DNA from: Myxococcus sp. RHSTA-1-4 | Lineage (GTDB): Bacteria > Myxococcota > Myxococcia > Myxococcales > Myxococcaceae | Assembly (NCBI RefSeq): GCF_020037125.1 | Contig: NZ_JAIQDG010000014.1 | Location: forward strand, 178,567-242,566 | Direction of reading: 5' to 3' | DNA: 64,000 nt | Shown here: one piece after another, positions 9,287 to 17,964 of the stretch | How positions within the stretch are numbered: the first letter of the stretch is position 1 | Layout of the letters: each line of letters starts with the position of its first letter | Made by a program: the position numbers and the translations under genes | Notes under the pieces: model-generated | Databases searched by the model: none | The model's input: only the letters and a program-made list of their open reading frames with translations | Told to the model about the DNA's origin: nothing

Positions 9287-9961
9287 ATGTCGTCCATCGC
9301 TGTCTTCGCCCAGGCTCCCGCCGAGGGGTTGGGCTGGCTCAGCAGCAAGCTGCTCGGGGTGACGCTCACCTCCGCCGAGTGGGTGCTGTGGGTGCTGGTG
9401 TGCCTGTCGGTGCTCTCCATCGCCATCATGCTGGAGCGCACGGTGTACTTCGCCCGCAACCGGCTGCCGGACTCGGAGGCGCTGGCGGTGCGGCTGGCGC
9501 GCGGGGAGCTGGACGCGGTGCGCGCCGCCATCCAGGGCCGCAAGGGCATGGAGGCCGCCGTCATCCGTGAGGGGCTGGCTTCCACGGCCCAGGGCGCGGA
9601 TTCCGTGGAGCAGGTGATTGCCTCCACCATGGCGCGCGAGCGCCCCCAGTACGAGCGCTTCCTGTCCTTCCTGGGCACGCTGGGCAACAACGCCCCGTTC
9701 ATCGGCCTGTTCGGCACGGTGCTCGGCATCATCAAGGCCTTCCACGACCTGGGCTCCATGAATGCCAAGGGCGCGGCGATTCAGCAGACGGTCATGGCCG
9801 GCATCTCCGAGGCGCTCGTCGCCACGGCGGTGGGGCTGGCCGTCGCGATTCCGGCGGTGGTGGCCTTCAACATCTTCAACCGGCAGCTCAAGACGCTCAC
9901 CAGCCGCGCCAATGCGCTGGGCCATGCGCTGGTGGGCAGCCTGCGCGCGGAGGTCCGTTAG
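9287..9961 (+). CDS. exbB: ExbB/TolQ/MotA-family proton channel protein
   Basis: 224 residues. ExbB forms the pentameric inner-membrane proton channel that powers TonB. Membrane segments are at about 25-45 (EWVLWVLVCLSVLSIAIML), 125-150 (FLGTLGNNAPFIGLFGTVLGIIKAF, the family signature) and 165-190 (GISEALVATAVGLAVAIPAVVAF). The start ATG has GAGGGG seven bases upstream. exbD begins two bases after the stop and tonB follows, so the three genes form one operon. Length is normal for the family. Confidence 0.92.
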   Translation: MSSIAVFAQAPAEGLGWLSSKLLGVTLTSAEWVLWVLVCLSVLSIAIMLERTVYFARNRLPDSEALAVRLARGELDAVRAAIQGRKGMEAAVIREGLASTAQGADSVEQVIASTMARERPQYERFLSFLGTLGNNAPFIGLFGTVLGIIKAFHDLGSMNAKGAAIQQTVMAGISEALVATAVGLAVAIPAVVAFNIFNRQLKTLTSRANALGHALVGSLRAEVR

Positions 9962-9963
9962 TC

Positions 9964-10392
9964 ATGGCCGGCGGCGCGCAGGACAACGAGGAAGAAATCA
10001 CCGGCATCAACGTCACGCCGCTGGTGGACATCGTGCTGGTGCTACTCATCATCTTCATGGTGACGGCCAACTTCATCGTCCGCGAGACGGTGGAGGTGGA
10101 CCTGCCCCGTGCCGCCAACGGGGGTGAGACGGTGCAGGGCCTGGTCAACGTGGTGCTGGACAAGGACGGCAAGCTCTTCTTCGACGGCACGGAGATGAGC
10201 GAGGCGGACCTGTCCGCGAAGGTCGCGGAGATGGTGGCGAAGGACAAGGACACGCGCGCCATCATCAGCGCCGACCAGTCGCTGCCCTACGGCCGCGTCA
10301 TGCGCCTCATCGACGTGGTGAAGGGGCAGGGCATCGCCAGGTTCGCCCTCAACATCGAGAAGGACGTCGCGCCCACCGCGCCGCGGGGCTGA
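9964..10392 (+). CDS. exbD: ExbD/TolR-family biopolymer transport protein
   Basis: 142 residues. ExbD is the single-span partner of ExbB. The sequence INVTPLVDIVLVLLIIFMVTA (about residues 16-36) carries the conserved membrane Asp (D25) used in proton transfer. A periplasmic domain follows, with DGKLFFDG and ISADQSLPYGRVMRLIDVVKGQGI. The ribosome site (GGAGG) lies inside the end of exbB, which fits translational coupling. tonB starts ten bases downstream. Confidence 0.92.
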   Translation: MAGGAQDNEEEITGINVTPLVDIVLVLLIIFMVTANFIVRETVEVDLPRAANGGETVQGLVNVVLDKDGKLFFDGTEMSEADLSAKVAEMVAKDKDTRAIISADQSLPYGRVMRLIDVVKGQGIARFALNIEKDVAPTAPRG

Positions 10393-10402
10393 GGCCAGAG
10401 TC

Positions 10403-11191
10403 ATGAGTGAGATGGTGCTCGACGACAGGGCGTGGGTGCTGCCGAAGCGGAGCGGCAACGGAGTGCTGGTGGGCTTCGTGGCCGGCTCGCTCGCGCTGCA
10501 CGGGCTGGCGCTGGTGGGGCTGCACGCGCGGCCCGCGGAGCGGCCGGTGGCTCAGCGTCCGGTGGAGATGGTGATGGTGGAGGTCCAGAAGCCGCCCCCG
10601 CCTCCTCCCGTGCCGGAGGAGCCGAAGCCCGAGCCGCCTCCACCGCCCAAGGCGCGCGTGCGGCCTCCCCCGGTGAAGGTGGCCGAAGCGCCGAAGCCGC
10701 TGCCCCCGCCTCCGGTGGACGCGCCGCCTCCGCCCAACGAGACGCCGCCCAACGCGAAGCCGGCGCCGCTGGTGGTGGGCCTGTCCATGTCCTCCACCAC
10801 GAGCGCGGGCGGCTTCGCGGCGCCGGTGGGCAACACGCTCTACGGCCGCACCGCGGACCGGGCGAAGGCGCCGCAGGAGGTGAAGGCCTACAGCGCGCCG
10901 AAGTACACGCCCATCTACCAGGTGGACCGGGAGCCGGAGCTCGCCAACGAGGTGAAGATTCCGTACCCGGAGGAGGCCCGCCGCGCGGGCATCGAGGGCA
11001 CGGTGACGCTCTCCATCACCGTGGACCTGGACGGGCGCGTGGTGTCCGCGCGCGTGCTCAACGGGCCGGGGTACGGGCTCAACGAGGCCGCGCGCAACGC
11101 CATCCTCCGCTTCCGCTTCCGCCCCGCCGTCAAGGGCGGCGAGGCCGTCTCCACGGAGATGAAGTACTCCTACACCTTCCTTCTCGACTGA
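10403..11191 (+). CDS. tonB: TonB-family energy transducer
   Basis: 262 residues. A single N-terminal membrane anchor (GVLVGFVAGSLALHGLALVGL) is followed by a long Pro-rich linker with Pro-Glu and Pro-Lys repeats (about residues 55-130) that spans the periplasm. The C-terminal TonB domain (about 185-262) has IPYPEEARRAGIEGTVTLSI, VLNGPGYGLNEAARNAI and LRFRFRPAVKGGEAV. It transmits energy from ExbBD to outer-membrane receptors; the receptor gene begins about 150 bases downstream. There is an SD-like GAGG upstream of the ATG. Confidence 0.92.
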   Translation: MSEMVLDDRAWVLPKRSGNGVLVGFVAGSLALHGLALVGLHARPAERPVAQRPVEMVMVEVQKPPPPPPVPEEPKPEPPPPPKARVRPPPVKVAEAPKPLPPPPVDAPPPPNETPPNAKPAPLVVGLSMSSTTSAGGFAAPVGNTLYGRTADRAKAPQEVKAYSAPKYTPIYQVDREPELANEVKIPYPEEARRAGIEGTVTLSITVDLDGRVVSARVLNGPGYGLNEAARNAILRFRFRPAVKGGEAVSTEMKYSYTFLLD

Positions 11192-11194
11192 TGC

Positions 11195-11323
11195 TCCCGC
11201 TCCCGCTGAGCGAGGGGCGGAGCGAGGGAATGCCGCGCGCGGCTGGTTCCACCCCTCTCCAGCCGTTGGCGCCGGAATTCTCCACGAGGCCACTGCTCCG
11301 CCTCTCCCTCGGTGGGAGCGGGA
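11195..11323. repeat. Long imperfect inverted repeat between tonB and the receptor gene
   Basis: A 28-base arm at 11195-11222 pairs with 11296-11323 with about four mismatches; 73 bases lie between the arms. The arms are built from CTCCCGCTCCC and GAGGGGCGGAG blocks. The element starts four bases after the tonB stop and ends 18 bases before the receptor gene. It could act as a transcriptional attenuator or terminator, or be a dispersed miniature repeat; myxobacterial genomes contain intergenic repeats of this composition. Confidence 0.5.
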
Positions 11324-11340
11324 AACGACTCTCACCCCGT

Positions 11341-14109
11341 ATGCTTGCCCACGCCATGTCCCCGAATGTGAAAGCCCGAAGCGCGCTCGCCGCGGCCTCG
11401 CTCCTGCTGGCGGCGCCTGCGCTCGCCCAGGCACCCCAGGCCGGCACCGACACCGCGCAGCCCGAGGCGGCGGCGCCCGCCCAGGCCCAGCCGACGATTA
11501 CGAAGCCTCCCGAGTTGGTGCAGCAGGTGGAGGCGCAATACCCGCCCGACGCGCTCGCGCAGGGCCTCACCGCCTCCGTGCGCCTCATCATCACCATCGC
11601 CGAGGACGGCACGGTGTCCGACGTGCAGCCCACGGAACCCGTCGGCAACGGCTTCGACGAGGCGGCCATCGCGGCGGTGCGCCAGTTCCGCTTCTCGCCC
11701 GCGGAGGTGGACGGCGTGCCCGCGCCGGTGCAGGTGGAGTACGTCTACCACTTCACCCTCAACGCCCCGCCTCCCGCGGAGGGCGCCGAGGTGGAGGAGC
11801 CCGAGGCGCCGAAGGCCACGCTCACCGGCCAGCTCATCTCGCGTGGCAGCCGCTCGCGCGTGGCTGGTGCCACGGTGCGCTGCGGTGACGACCCGGAGGC
11901 GCCCGAGGCGGTGTCCGACGCGGAGGGCCGCTTCACCCTCCAGGTGCCCCCCGGCGAGTGCGCGGTGCGCGTCGTCGCGTCCGGCTACCAGCTCTACCAG
12001 ACGAAGGAGCAGCTCAAGCCGAACGAGACGACCGAGGTGAACTTCTACCTCGCGCCCTCGGGTGGCGCCCTGGAGACGGTGGTGCGCTCCGAGCGGCCGA
12101 AGAAGGAAGTCGTCCGCCGGACGATTACGCGCCAGGAGGCGCAGAAGACGCCGGGCACCTTCGGAGACCCCATCCGCGTCATCCAGGCGCTGCCGGGTGT
12201 GGCGCGTGCGCCCTTCACCTCCGGCGAGCTGCTGGTGCGCGGCTCCAACCCCGGCCAGACGGCGACGATGATGGACGGGGTCCGCATCCCCATCCTCTTC
12301 CACCTGCTGGGCGGCCCCTCGGTGGTGAACGCCGAGTTCATCGACCAGCTCGACTTCTACCCGGGCGGCTACGGCAGCCAGTACGGCCGCGCGGTGGGCG
12401 GCATCGTGGAGGTGGGCACGCGCAAGGGCGCCGCGGACACGCTGCACGGCTCGGTGAAGGTCGACGTCATGGACGCCGGCTTCTTCCTGGAGTCGCCCAT
12501 CACCGACGGCATCAGCGTGGCCGCCGCGGCCCGGCGCTCGTACATCGACACGCTGCTGCCCGCCTTCCTGCCCAAGGACGAGGGCAGCACGCTCTCCATC
12601 GTGCCGCGCTACTGGGACTACCAGCTCCGCGTGGACTTCGGCGCGAAGCGCGGCGCTTCCTCGGAAGAGGAGGCCCAGGCGCAGGCGGGTGGGGCGCGCA
12701 GCTCCGGCTACGTCATGGCCTTCGGCAGTGACGACCAGCTCCGGGTGGTGTCCTCCGGCCCGAAGACGGAGCGCGACATCGACCTGAACACGCACACCAA
12801 CTTCCACCGGCTGAAGGGTGACTGGACGTACCGCAAGGGCGCGCTCACCTCCGTCTTCACGCCCTACGTGGGCCTGGACAACAGCAGCTTCGAGTTCGGC
12901 ACCGCGAGGCAGGACGGCAGGCAGTACTCGGTGGGCGCCCGCGAGGTGCTGGGCATGGAGCTGTCCTCCATGCTCTCCCTGCGCACCGGCCTGGACCTCG
13001 TCTACGAGTACGAGTCGTACGACGTGGAGTTCCCCGCCCCGGAGGACTTCGAGTACGTGTCCTTCCCGGGCGCCGAGTCGGTGGGGGAGATGGTGAAGGA
13101 GCGCATCTCCCTGGACTCCTTCGACGGCGCGCTCTTCCTGGAGGCGGACGTGAAGGTGGGGAAGTTCACCTTCACCCCCGGCGTGCGCGGCAACCTCCAC
13201 CTGGTGGGGGACACCCAGAACGTGGCGTTGGACCCGCGGCTGTGGGTGCGCTACGCGGCCACCGCGCGCACCAGCCTCAAGGGCTCGCTCGGCCTCTACA
13301 GCCAGGCGCCGGAGACGTTCCGCTACGTCATCGCGCCGTACGGCACGCCGGACCTGGTGTACCAGCGCGCCTTCCAGTCGAGCCTGGGCGTGGAGCACCG
13401 CTTCACGGACGTGCTCGACGTGGACGTGACGGGCTTCTTCAACCGCCGCTTCAAGAACGTGGTGGAGCCCGGGCAGATTGTCCAGCGTGAGAGCGGCGGC
13501 TTCTACCAGGAGCGCTACTCCAACGACGGCATCGGCCGCGCGTATGGCATCGAGTTGATGGTGAAGAAGAACCGGGCCTCCGCGCAGGACAAGTGGTCCG
13601 GGTGGCTGTCGTACACGCTGAGCCGCGCGCTGGACGGGCGCGCGGGGCCCAGGCCCGAGAGGAATGGCGGCTTCGGCGGCGGCTTCAGCGATGAGGACGC
13701 GCCCACGTATGGCCTCAGCATCTGGGACCAGACGCACATCCTCACGCTGGTGGGCAGCTACGTGCTGGGCAACGGCTGGGAGCTGGGCGGCCGCTTCCGC
13801 TACACCACCGGCCGGCCGACGACGCCGCTGAACCACACCTATGACTTGTACGAGTCCGACCGGAACGGCTACCGCCCCACCTACGGCTCGCTGTACTCGA
13901 GCCGGACGGATGGCTTCCACCAGCTCGACGTGCGCGTGGACAAGAGCTGGCAGTTCCAGAGCTGGACCCTGACGGCGTACCTCGACGTGCAGAACCTCTA
14001 CAACGCGAGCAACGCCGAGTTCGTCTTCAACGACTACCGGTACCGTACGGAGTACGAGATTCCGGGCATCCCCCTCCTCCCCGTGGTGGGCGTGAAAGGA
14101 AGCTTCTGA
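11341..14109 (+). CDS. TonB-dependent outer-membrane receptor with an N-terminal TonB C-terminal-like domain
   Basis: 922 residues from the ATG at 11341 (the ATG at 11356 is equally possible; both give a signal peptide ending ALAQ). Residues 57-140 are a TonB C-terminal-type domain (ELVQQVEAQYPPDALAQGL, GFDEAAIAAVRQFRFSPA). Residues 158-238 form a carboxypeptidase-regulatory-like sandwich. The plug runs from about 265 to 375 (IQALPGVARAPF, ELLVRGSNPGQ, YGSQYGRAVGG), and the rest is the beta barrel, ending in F at SF. The receptor should take up a large ligand across the outer membrane using ExbBD/TonB. The extra TonB-like domain in the periplasm is unusual. The lipoprotein gene starts one base after the stop. 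Confidence 0.88.
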   Translation: MLAHAMSPNVKARSALAAASLLLAAPALAQAPQAGTDTAQPEAAAPAQAQPTITKPPELVQQVEAQYPPDALAQGLTASVRLIITIAEDGTVSDVQPTEPVGNGFDEAAIAAVRQFRFSPAEVDGVPAPVQVEYVYHFTLNAPPPAEGAEVEEPEAPKATLTGQLISRGSRSRVAGATVRCGDDPEAPEAVSDAEGRFTLQVPPGECAVRVVASGYQLYQTKEQLKPNETTEVNFYLAPSGGALETVVRSERPKKEVVRRTITRQEAQKTPGTFGDPIRVIQALPGVARAPFTSGELLVRGSNPGQTATMMDGVRIPILFHLLGGPSVVNAEFIDQLDFYPGGYGSQYGRAVGGIVEVGTRKGAADTLHGSVKVDVMDAGFFLESPITDGISVAAAARRSYIDTLLPAFLPKDEGSTLSIVPRYWDYQLRVDFGAKRGASSEEEAQAQAGGARSSGYVMAFGSDDQLRVVSSGPKTERDIDLNTHTNFHRLKGDWTYRKGALTSVFTPYVGLDNSSFEFGTARQDGRQYSVGAREVLGMELSSMLSLRTGLDLVYEYESYDVEFPAPEDFEYVSFPGAESVGEMVKERISLDSFDGALFLEADVKVGKFTFTPGVRGNLHLVGDTQNVALDPRLWVRYAATARTSLKGSLGLYSQAPETFRYVIAPYGTPDLVYQRAFQSSLGVEHRFTDVLDVDVTGFFNRRFKNVVEPGQIVQRESGGFYQERYSNDGIGRAYGIELMVKKNRASAQDKWSGWLSYTLSRALDGRAGPRPERNGGFGGGFSDEDAPTYGLSIWDQTHILTLVGSYVLGNGWELGGRFRYTTGRPTTPLNHTYDLYESDRNGYRPTYGSLYSSRTDGFHQLDVRVDKSWQFQSWTLTAYLDVQNLYNASNAEFVFNDYRYRTEYEIPGIPLLPVVGVKGSF

Positions 14110-14110
14110 C

Positions 14111-15034
14111 ATGAAGGCCCTGCTCAAGTACGGCGGCCTCCTGCTGGCGCTCGGCGCCAGCGCCTGTGTGGACGTGGAGGACCAGCCCTCGAAGGTGCAT
14201 GACTTCCGCGTGCTCGGCATCTCCCTGGAGAAGCCGGAGCTGATGGCGCCCACCTGCGAGCGCACGCCGGAGGCCCTGGACGTGCTCGCCGCGGAGGTGA
14301 CGTACCGCGCCCTGCTGGTGGACCCCGCCGGCGAGGGCCGCCCCATCCACTACACGCTGTGGGCGTGCGCGGACACGGAGGACAGCCGCTGCTCGGACGA
14401 GGCCAACCGCGTGATGCTGGCGGAGGGCACCGCGACGGCGGGAGAGCTGTCGCTCGCCATCCGCCCCGGCGCGGCCACGGTGGGCGAGGACAGCCTGCTG
14501 CTGGAGCGCGTGCAGGAGACGGACCCCTACAAGGGACTGGGTGGCATCCGCATGCCGCTCGTGCTCCACGCGGTGGCGGGGGACGAGGAGGTCTACGCGC
14601 AGAAGCTGATGGTCTTCTGGTGCCCGGTGGTGGAGGGCATGACGGAGAACGTGCAGCCGGTGATTCCGGGCGTGCTGCTGGACGACGCGCCATGGGCGGA
14701 GGACGCGCTGCCGGAGCTGAGCGGCAAGGGGCCCTTCGTGGTGACGTCCGAGGACGTGTCGGCGCTGGAGGAGACGTACGTGGTGCCGGGCCTGCGGCTG
14801 GACGCCGTCACGCTGACGGAGGCCTGGGAGATTTCGTGGCACGCCACGTTCGGCGAGTTCAGCCCGCAGGTGACGGGCGGCGCGGACCTGGGAGGCCAGA
14901 AGGGCAAGCACCGCACGGAGTGGGAGCCGCCGGAGGACGCGACGGAGGCCCGGGAGGTGACCTTCTGGGCGGTGGTGCGCGACGGGCGGGGCGGCAGTTC
15001 CTGGGTATCGCGCCGCGCCCGCTGGAGTCCGTGA
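14111..15034 (+). CDS. Lipoprotein linked to the TonB-dependent receptor
   Basis: 307 residues. The signal sequence ends in LGASAC, a lipobox with the Cys at residue 19. The mature protein is beta-rich with several Cys (PTCERT, ACADTEDSRCSDEANR, FWCPVVEG) and ends in an Ig-like section (WHATFGEFSPQVTGGADLGG, VTFWAVVRDGRGG). The gene begins one base after the receptor stop, so the two are almost certainly co-translated; a role as a surface or periplasmic accessory of the receptor is inferred from that. No enzymatic motif was seen. Confidence 0.7.
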   Translation: MKALLKYGGLLLALGASACVDVEDQPSKVHDFRVLGISLEKPELMAPTCERTPEALDVLAAEVTYRALLVDPAGEGRPIHYTLWACADTEDSRCSDEANRVMLAEGTATAGELSLAIRPGAATVGEDSLLLERVQETDPYKGLGGIRMPLVLHAVAGDEEVYAQKLMVFWCPVVEGMTENVQPVIPGVLLDDAPWAEDALPELSGKGPFVVTSEDVSALEETYVVPGLRLDAVTLTEAWEISWHATFGEFSPQVTGGADLGGQKGKHRTEWEPPEDATEAREVTFWAVVRDGRGGSSWVSRRARWSP

Positions 15035-15124
15035 GCGAGACGGCTCGCGAGGGGGCGGCCAAACGCGGTATGCCACCGGCGCTCAAGTGACGCCGGGCCG
15101 GGGCTGGCACGGAGCGGGAAGCGG

Positions 15125-17281
15125 ATGATGACACGCACCACAGCGGGGGGATGGGGACGTGTGGCCGGCCTGCTGGCCATGGTGGGGTGGGCCTTGTGGT
15201 GCGCGCCGGAGGCCAGGGCGGAGAGCCCCGCCGAGGCGCCGGAGTCGACGCTGCGCCGCTTCGCGCTCATCGCCGGCTCCAGCGAGGGCGGTACGGGCCG
15301 CGAGCGGCTGCGCTACGCGGGCTCGGACGCGCTGGCGATGTCGCGCGTGCTGGAGGAGCTGGGCGGCGTGGCGGCGGCGGACCGGGTGCTGCTGCTGGAG
15401 GCGGACCGCGCCGGGCTGTTGCGGGCGCTGGAGCGGATGAAGGTGCTGGCGGCAGCCGCGGAGTCCCCGGGCGTGCGGCGCGAGCTGGTGCTGTACTACT
15501 CGGGCCACTCGGACGGGGAGGGGCTGCTGCCGCGGGGTGAGCGGCTCTCCTATGAGGATTTGCGGCGGGCGCTGGGCGGGGTGCCGGTGGACGTGCGCAT
15601 CGCCATCTTGGACTCGTGCGGCTCCGGCGCGCTCACGCGCTACAAGGGCGGCGTGCGCCGGCCGGCCTTCCTCACGGATGCGTCCTCGCAGGTGAGGGGC
15701 CATGCCTACCTGGCCTCCAGCTCCGCGGACGAGGTGGCGCAGGAGTCGGACAGCATCGGCGCGTCCTTCTTCACGCACTTCCTCGTCACCGGCCTGCGCG
15801 GCGCGGCGGACACCAGCGCGGACGGGCGGGTGACGTTGCACGAGGCCTACCAGTTCGCCTTCCACGAGACGCTGGCGCGCACGGAGCGCTCGCAGGGCGG
15901 TCCTCAGCACGCGGCCTACGACATCCAGCTCGCGGGCAGCGGTGATTTGGTGATGACGGACCTGCGCGGCTCCAGCGTGCGAGTCGCGGTGGCGGAGGAC
16001 GTGCAGGGGCGGCTGTTCGTGCGCGACTGGGGCAACCAGCTCGTCGCGGAGCTGCAGAAGCCGGGAGGCCGGCGGCTCGCGCTGGGGCTGGAGGCCGGGC
16101 GCTACCACTTCGTCCTGGAGCGTCCCACGCAGCGCTTCGAGGCCGAGCTGTCGGTGTCACCGAAGGGTGGGGCGGAGCTGCGGGCGGAGCACTTCGTCCC
16201 GGTGTCGCTGACGCGCACGGCGGCGCGAGGCGGCGAGGCGGTGGCCGAGGTGCCCGAGGCGCCCGGGCCCGCGGTGGACGTGCCCACGGTGGCGTTCAAC
16301 CTGTCGCTGGTGCCGCCGCTGTCCACCAGCTCGCTCTGGGGTGGCAGTGGCCTCAACCACGTGGCGCTGGGCGGGCTGGCGGTGCGCTCGCTGCAGCTCC
16401 GGGGGCTGGGAGCGGCGGGGGGATTGGGGTGGGTGGACGGGACGATGGAGGGCGTGCAGGTGTCGGGCATCGCCAACGTCGCGGGGGGCGAGGTGCTCGG
16501 GCTCCAGGCGGCGCTGGGCGGCAACCTCGCCTTCGCCGGGGGGACGGGCGGGCAGCTCTCCACCCTCTTCAACATCGCGGAGGGGGCCTACACGGGCCTC
16601 CAGCTCAGCTCCACGGCGAACCGGGCGACGTCGGACTTCCACGGGGTGCAGCTGGCGGGGGGAATCAACCTGACGGAGCGGCTCGCGGGGGTGCAGGTGG
16701 GGCTCATCAACATCTCGGGGAATGTCTCCGGGGTGCAGGTGGGGCTCATCAACGTGGCGTCGGACGTGCGCGGGGTGCAGCTCGGGTTCATCAACATCGC
16801 GGATGACGTGTCGGTGCCCATCGGCATCCTGAGCATCGTGCGGAAGGGGCGGCTGGCCTTCGAGGTGTCGGCGGACGACTACGGCCCGGTGTCGGTGAGC
16901 CTCAAGTACGGCAGTCGCAGCGTGTACGTGCTGTTGACGGGAGGGTTGCGCATCGAGCCACGCGCCGCATCGACCTACACGATGATGGGGCTGGGCGTGC
17001 ACTTCCCGCTGGGCGAGGCGGAGCGGTACTACCTGGACGTGGACGTCGCCTCGCAGTTCATCGGCTCGGCGGGGAAGGGCTCGCTGAGCCGGCTGCGGGC
17101 CATGGTGGGCTGGGAGCTGAGGCGGCGCTTCGCGCTCTTCGGGGGCGTGTCGGTCAACGCCTATGTGCCGTACTCCGAGGAAGAGGATCCGGACGTCAGC
17201 CTGCTGCCCCAGTGGAAGCTGGGGCGCGGGGCGGACTCGACGCGGATGTGGCCCGGGTTGCTGCTCGGGGTGCGCATCTGA
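15125..17281 (+). CDS. Exported caspase-family (C14) protease fused to LA_2272-type surface repeats
   Basis: 718 residues (start ATG 15125 or 15128). Residues 1-32 are a signal peptide ending in ARAES. Residues 43-270 are a caspase-like domain: RRFALIAGSS, ELVLYYSGHSDGEGL with catalytic H128, and RIAILDSCGSGAL with C165. Residues 270-370 are a beta-sandwich linker. The C-terminal half holds glycine-rich repeats (GVQVSGIANVAGG, FHGVQLAGGINL, GVQVGLINIS, GVQLGFINIADD) of the LA_2272 surface-repeat type, followed by a beta-barrel-like tail. The protein should act outside the cytoplasm, unlike most bacterial caspases. It lies 90 bases after the receptor-linked lipoprotein gene on the same strand. 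Confidence 0.8.
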   Translation: MMTRTTAGGWGRVAGLLAMVGWALWCAPEARAESPAEAPESTLRRFALIAGSSEGGTGRERLRYAGSDALAMSRVLEELGGVAAADRVLLLEADRAGLLRALERMKVLAAAAESPGVRRELVLYYSGHSDGEGLLPRGERLSYEDLRRALGGVPVDVRIAILDSCGSGALTRYKGGVRRPAFLTDASSQVRGHAYLASSSADEVAQESDSIGASFFTHFLVTGLRGAADTSADGRVTLHEAYQFAFHETLARTERSQGGPQHAAYDIQLAGSGDLVMTDLRGSSVRVAVAEDVQGRLFVRDWGNQLVAELQKPGGRRLALGLEAGRYHFVLERPTQRFEAELSVSPKGGAELRAEHFVPVSLTRTAARGGEAVAEVPEAPGPAVDVPTVAFNLSLVPPLSTSSLWGGSGLNHVALGGLAVRSLQLRGLGAAGGLGWVDGTMEGVQVSGIANVAGGEVLGLQAALGGNLAFAGGTGGQLSTLFNIAEGAYTGLQLSSTANRATSDFHGVQLAGGINLTERLAGVQVGLINISGNVSGVQVGLINVASDVRGVQLGFINIADDVSVPIGILSIVRKGRLAFEVSADDYGPVSVSLKYGSRSVYVLLTGGLRIEPRAASTYTMMGLGVHFPLGEAERYYLDVDVASQFIGSAGKGSLSRLRAMVGWELRRRFALFGGVSVNAYVPYSEEEDPDVSLLPQWKLGRGADSTRMWPGLLLGVRI

Positions 17282-17291
17282 GGGGGAGTTC

Positions 17292-17927
17292 ATGCATGCT
17301 GGGTTGAGCTGGTCGGTGATGCTGGGCCTGCTGGTGGGGTGTGCTTCCAACACGCCAGTGCCGAGCGTGCCCGGGGACTACTGGCGCACGGGCAATCATG
17401 TTCATGTGAGAGGGCCCTGGGATGCCATCCAGCCATCGAGCAACGTCGATGCGGTCATCGATCAACTGTGCCCTGCCATCATGAAGTTGCCGCGCGCGCG
17501 GGATCGCGAGTATGGCCAGGAATACTGCGGCGCCATCTACTCCCTGGGCGATGGCACATACTACGCCAGCATGCCGTCTCCGCTGGGCGAGCCAGTGCCA
17601 GTCGGTCCCGCGAATAAGAAGAAGTGCATTCCTCCTCGTTACGTTGTTGATGAGCGCGGCCGTCCTGTTGTTCTCGGAGACTTTCACAGTCACCCGTGGT
17701 CTCCGTCGCCCATGAGCCCCGCCGACCGGATTGCGGCGACACAGATTTGGAGCATTCGCATCCAGTTCGACCGGGCCTGCACCGTCATGAAGCTCATCCC
17801 CTATCTCGACAGCGATGCGCGTCCCGGCGAGGTCTATCTGCGCAAGGAGAAGCGCTGGAAGCTGGTGGGCGTCATCAGGCCGGAGGACAAGAGGTACGGT
17901 CTGGTCACGGCAGTGGGGGACGAATGA
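17292..17927 (+). CDS. Lipoprotein with a JAMM (MPN-type) metallopeptidase motif
   Basis: 211 residues from the ATG at 17292, which has a strong AGGGGGAG ribosome site. The signal ends GLLVGC, a lipobox with C17. The stretch GDFHSHPWSPSPMSPAD (residues 129-145) fits the JAMM motif H-x-H-x7-S-x2-D exactly (H132, H134, S142, D145); a Glu needed for catalysis could be E121 or E77. JAMM proteins are usually cytoplasmic zinc peptidases or isopeptidases, and similar folds occur in polymorphic toxins. A lipid-anchored form is unusual. It starts ten bases after the caspase gene, and a second lipoprotein gene follows after 37 bases. Confidence 0.65.
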   Translation: MHAGLSWSVMLGLLVGCASNTPVPSVPGDYWRTGNHVHVRGPWDAIQPSSNVDAVIDQLCPAIMKLPRARDREYGQEYCGAIYSLGDGTYYASMPSPLGEPVPVGPANKKKCIPPRYVVDERGRPVVLGDFHSHPWSPSPMSPADRIAATQIWSIRIQFDRACTVMKLIPYLDSDARPGEVYLRKEKRWKLVGVIRPEDKRYGLVTAVGDE

Positions 17928-17964
17928 CGTACGACGTGCGGACTCTTCGAGCGAGGAACCTTCC

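Noticed and set aside
10555..10760. Pro-rich repeats inside tonB seen as a possible tandem-repeat element
   Set aside because: They encode the normal Pro-rich periplasmic linker of TonB proteins.
11332..14346. A 1004-codon open frame on the minus strand opposite the TonB-dependent receptor
   Set aside because: It is opposite a well-recognised receptor, is rich in Arg/His/Val, and has no domain; GC-rich coding DNA keeps the antisense frame open.
16440..16830. Repeated GGGGTGCAG-type DNA units as a possible repeat array
   Set aside because: They encode the LA_2272-type protein repeats of the caspase fusion and are not an independent DNA element.
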